Positions 37,680 to 39,170 of a DNA stretch of 39,170 nt are shown one piece after another. A program made the position numbers and the translations under genes. Position 1 is the first letter of the stretch. The number at the start of each line of letters is the position of its first letter. The notes under the pieces are model-generated. The model did no database searches. It worked only from the letters and a program-made list of their open reading frames with translations, and was not told where the DNA came from. Source of the stretch: a virus; the IMG/VR virus record IMGVR_UViG_3300047673_000550, positions 1-39,170 of that record; one strand, 5' to 3'.

Positions 37680-39170
37680 TTGAACAAAAAAAGCTTACTA
37701 AATGCCATCCGGATTGGCCACCGCGTTGCGGAGGACGAAAAAAATGAATTAGCGAATTATTTCGTCAAAACATCTCAATGGAATAAATTAGCAAATGGTG
37801 AAATTGACATAATTTACGGAGCGAAAGGCACAGGTAAAAGTGCGCTTTACTCCTTGCTTACAAACAACGCCCAAGATTTTCTAAATCGAAGAATTTTGTT
37901 GGTTCCAGCCGAGAATCCATTAGGGGCTTCAGCTTTTCAGGGGCTTATTGATGAGAATGCTGATAGTGAAGTAGACCTGAGTTACATCTGGAAGCTTTAT
38001 ATGCTTCAGTTGATATCCGCAGAGTTGCGAAAGGCTTCGGTTGCTAGTGATGTGGCGAACAAGCTTATTGCAGCATTGGAAGTGGCTGGCTTACTGCCTA
38101 AAACATTTACACTAGCTTCTTTGTTTGCAAGAGCAAAAAACTATATCCAGAGTTTTGCTGAGAAAGACCCGACAGAGGTAGAGTATAATCTCGGGCTGGA
38201 CCCAACTTCAGGTCTGCCGATAGCCACGAGAAAAGCCAGTTATGGACCAACTGATACGAAATCGCGCTTATCTAGTGTCCCAGTAAATGACCTACTCAGT
38301 TTTGCTAACGATGGATTGGCTGAAGTTTCACTTCAGGTATGGTTGCTTTTTGATCGACTCGACGTTTCATTCTCATCTTCACCAGAGCTTGAAAAATCAG
38401 CATTGCGTGCTCTCTTTAGAGTTTATGCAGATTTAAAACCACTTGACAATATAAAGGCAAAAATTTTTGTTCGAAAGGATATATGGGAGCGGATTACAGA
38501 AGGGGGGTTTCGCGAAGCAAGCCATATTATAAAAACTGATACGATTGAGTGGGATCGCGATGGCCTACTGAATCTTGTTGTGAATCGACTTTTAAACAAT
38601 CAAGTGCTTGTTGATTATTTGAAAGTTGATAGGGGGGAGGTGGTTAGCGATTCAAGCAAGCAGGAGTTGATTATAAAAAGAATACTTCCTGATAAGGTCG
38701 ATACTGGGAAGAACCCCGATGCCTTTGACTGGATAATTTCGCGAGTACAAGACGGTACCAAGAAAACTGCACCCCGGGAATTAATTCACATGCTTGAATG
38801 CTTGATATCAAATCAAGTGAAAAAAATTGAGCAAGGAAAACCTGAGCCAGAAGCGGAAATATTATTTGATCGGGCAGTTTTCAAAGATTCGCTAACAATT
38901 GTTTCTACAGTCAGATATACACAAACACTTTGTGCGGAATATCCGGACCTGAAAAAATACACTGAACTACTGAAAGACGAAAAAGCAGAGCAAAAGGTTG
39001 AGACGTTGGCTCGGATTTGGGGGGTATCACTAGACGAGGCCCAATTATTGGCTGATAAGTTAGTTGTAGCGGGTTTCTTTGAAGCGCGTAATGAGAAGAA
39101 CATTCCTACGTACTGGGTGCCATTTTTGTATCGCGATGCTCTTGATTTGGTTCAGGGAAAAGCGGTTTAG
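37680..39170 (+). CDS. P-loop ATPase resembling the Sll1717 family
   Basis: A 496-residue ATPase. IIYGAKGTGKSALYSLL holds Walker A (about 47-54). VWLLFDRLDVSF (about 220-231) fits Walker B, and KIFVRKDIWERI (about 261-272) could supply a sensor or arginine finger. The N-terminal ANYF...W-x-K-L-x-x-G-x-x-D-I-I-Y-G pattern resembles the 'Sll1717 family' of P-loop ATPases, with unknown biochemical role. No nuclease or membrane domain is visible. The start is TTG at 37680 with AAGGAAG 6 bases upstream; TTG at 37650 is possible. Its base composition is markedly AT-rich compared with umuC, pointing to separate acquisition. The stop is at the window edge, so partners downstream are not visible. Confidence 0.8.
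   Translation: MNKKSLLNAIRIGHRVAEDEKNELANYFVKTSQWNKLANGEIDIIYGAKGTGKSALYSLLTNNAQDFLNRRILLVPAENPLGASAFQGLIDENADSEVDLSYIWKLYMLQLISAELRKASVASDVANKLIAALEVAGLLPKTFTLASLFARAKNYIQSFAEKDPTEVEYNLGLDPTSGLPIATRKASYGPTDTKSRLSSVPVNDLLSFANDGLAEVSLQVWLLFDRLDVSFSSSPELEKSALRALFRVYADLKPLDNIKAKIFVRKDIWERITEGGFREASHIIKTDTIEWDRDGLLNLVVNRLLNNQVLVDYLKVDRGEVVSDSSKQELIIKRILPDKVDTGKNPDAFDWIISRVQDGTKKTAPRELIHMLECLISNQVKKIEQGKPEPEAEILFDRAVFKDSLTIVSTVRYTQTLCAEYPDLKKYTELLKDEKAEQKVETLARIWGVSLDEAQLLADKLVVAGFFEARNEKNIPTYWVPFLYRDALDLVQGKAV

Noticed and set aside
37550-37747. 65-codon frame starting right after umuC
   Set aside because: It overlaps the ATPase start and its ribosome site, shows no family pattern, and has no Shine-Dalgarno outside umuC.

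Overview
The window is a nearly complete temperate phage genome integrated in a GC-rich gamma-proteobacterium, most likely a Pseudomonas of the fluorescens/syringae/putida kind. The reasons are its high-GC codon use, a PrtN-type pyocin activator, a VapE/Toprim primase-helicase, Pseudomonas-style LexA boxes and the gene order typical of Pseudomonas prophages. Its structural genes are mosaic: a lambda-type DNA-packaging and head module (Nu1/gpA terminase, gpW, gpB portal, gpC protease with nested scaffold, gpD, gpE, gpFII, gpZ) is joined to a P2/R-pyocin-type contractile tail (V, W, J, I, fibre, sheath FI, tube FII, E, tape measure, U, X, D). The encoded virion would be a cos-type myovirus.

Layout. 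1-1.1 kb: a short YjzC-like gene and a HigB/HigA-like (HI1419/HI1420 type) toxin-antitoxin operon; these may be host DNA or the phage edge. 1.3-5.5 kb: a leftward early operon of integrase, excisionase-like protein, several small unknown genes, a PrtN-like activator and a KilA-C domain protein, read from a promoter near 5.53 kb. 5.65-6.45 kb: an AT-rich membrane protein gene, probably lysogenic cargo. 6.48-7.46 kb: the switch, with a self-cleaving S24 repressor and a divergent Cro-like gene. Operators of one consensus (TTAACCTnnAAGGTTAA) lie at this switch and at the leftward promoter. 7.8-11.1 kb: rightward early genes CII-like, TraR/DksA-like, primase-helicase and Q-like antiterminator. 11.6-33.5 kb: the late operon of holin, cos, packaging, head, tail, GH19 endolysin and Rz/Rz1 spanins. 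It is interrupted by intrinsic terminators that the Q-like protein presumably overrides.

33.6-37.5 kb: an SOS cargo block. A LexA box precedes a D12-class adenine methylase, and a second lies between divergent SRAP/YedK and umuDC genes. The space between the convergent methylase and SRAP genes holds an octanucleotide-periodic array of about 250 bp. 37.7-39.2 kb: an AT-rich P-loop ATPase resembling the Sll1717 family, a plausible defence-type cargo gene.

How it works together. In the lysogen the S24 repressor holds both early promoters. RecA-stimulated autocleavage after DNA damage would release them and simultaneously derepress the LexA-controlled repair/modification block. Early expression then gives excision, replication and Q, and Q opens the late operon. 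The right attachment site was not found, so the phage boundary at that end is unknown. The items most worth following up are the mirrored operator/promoter design, a candidate antisense RNA between cro and cII, a lambda-like cos core, a +1/-2 tail-chaperone frameshift, the octamer array and the two AT-rich cargo genes.
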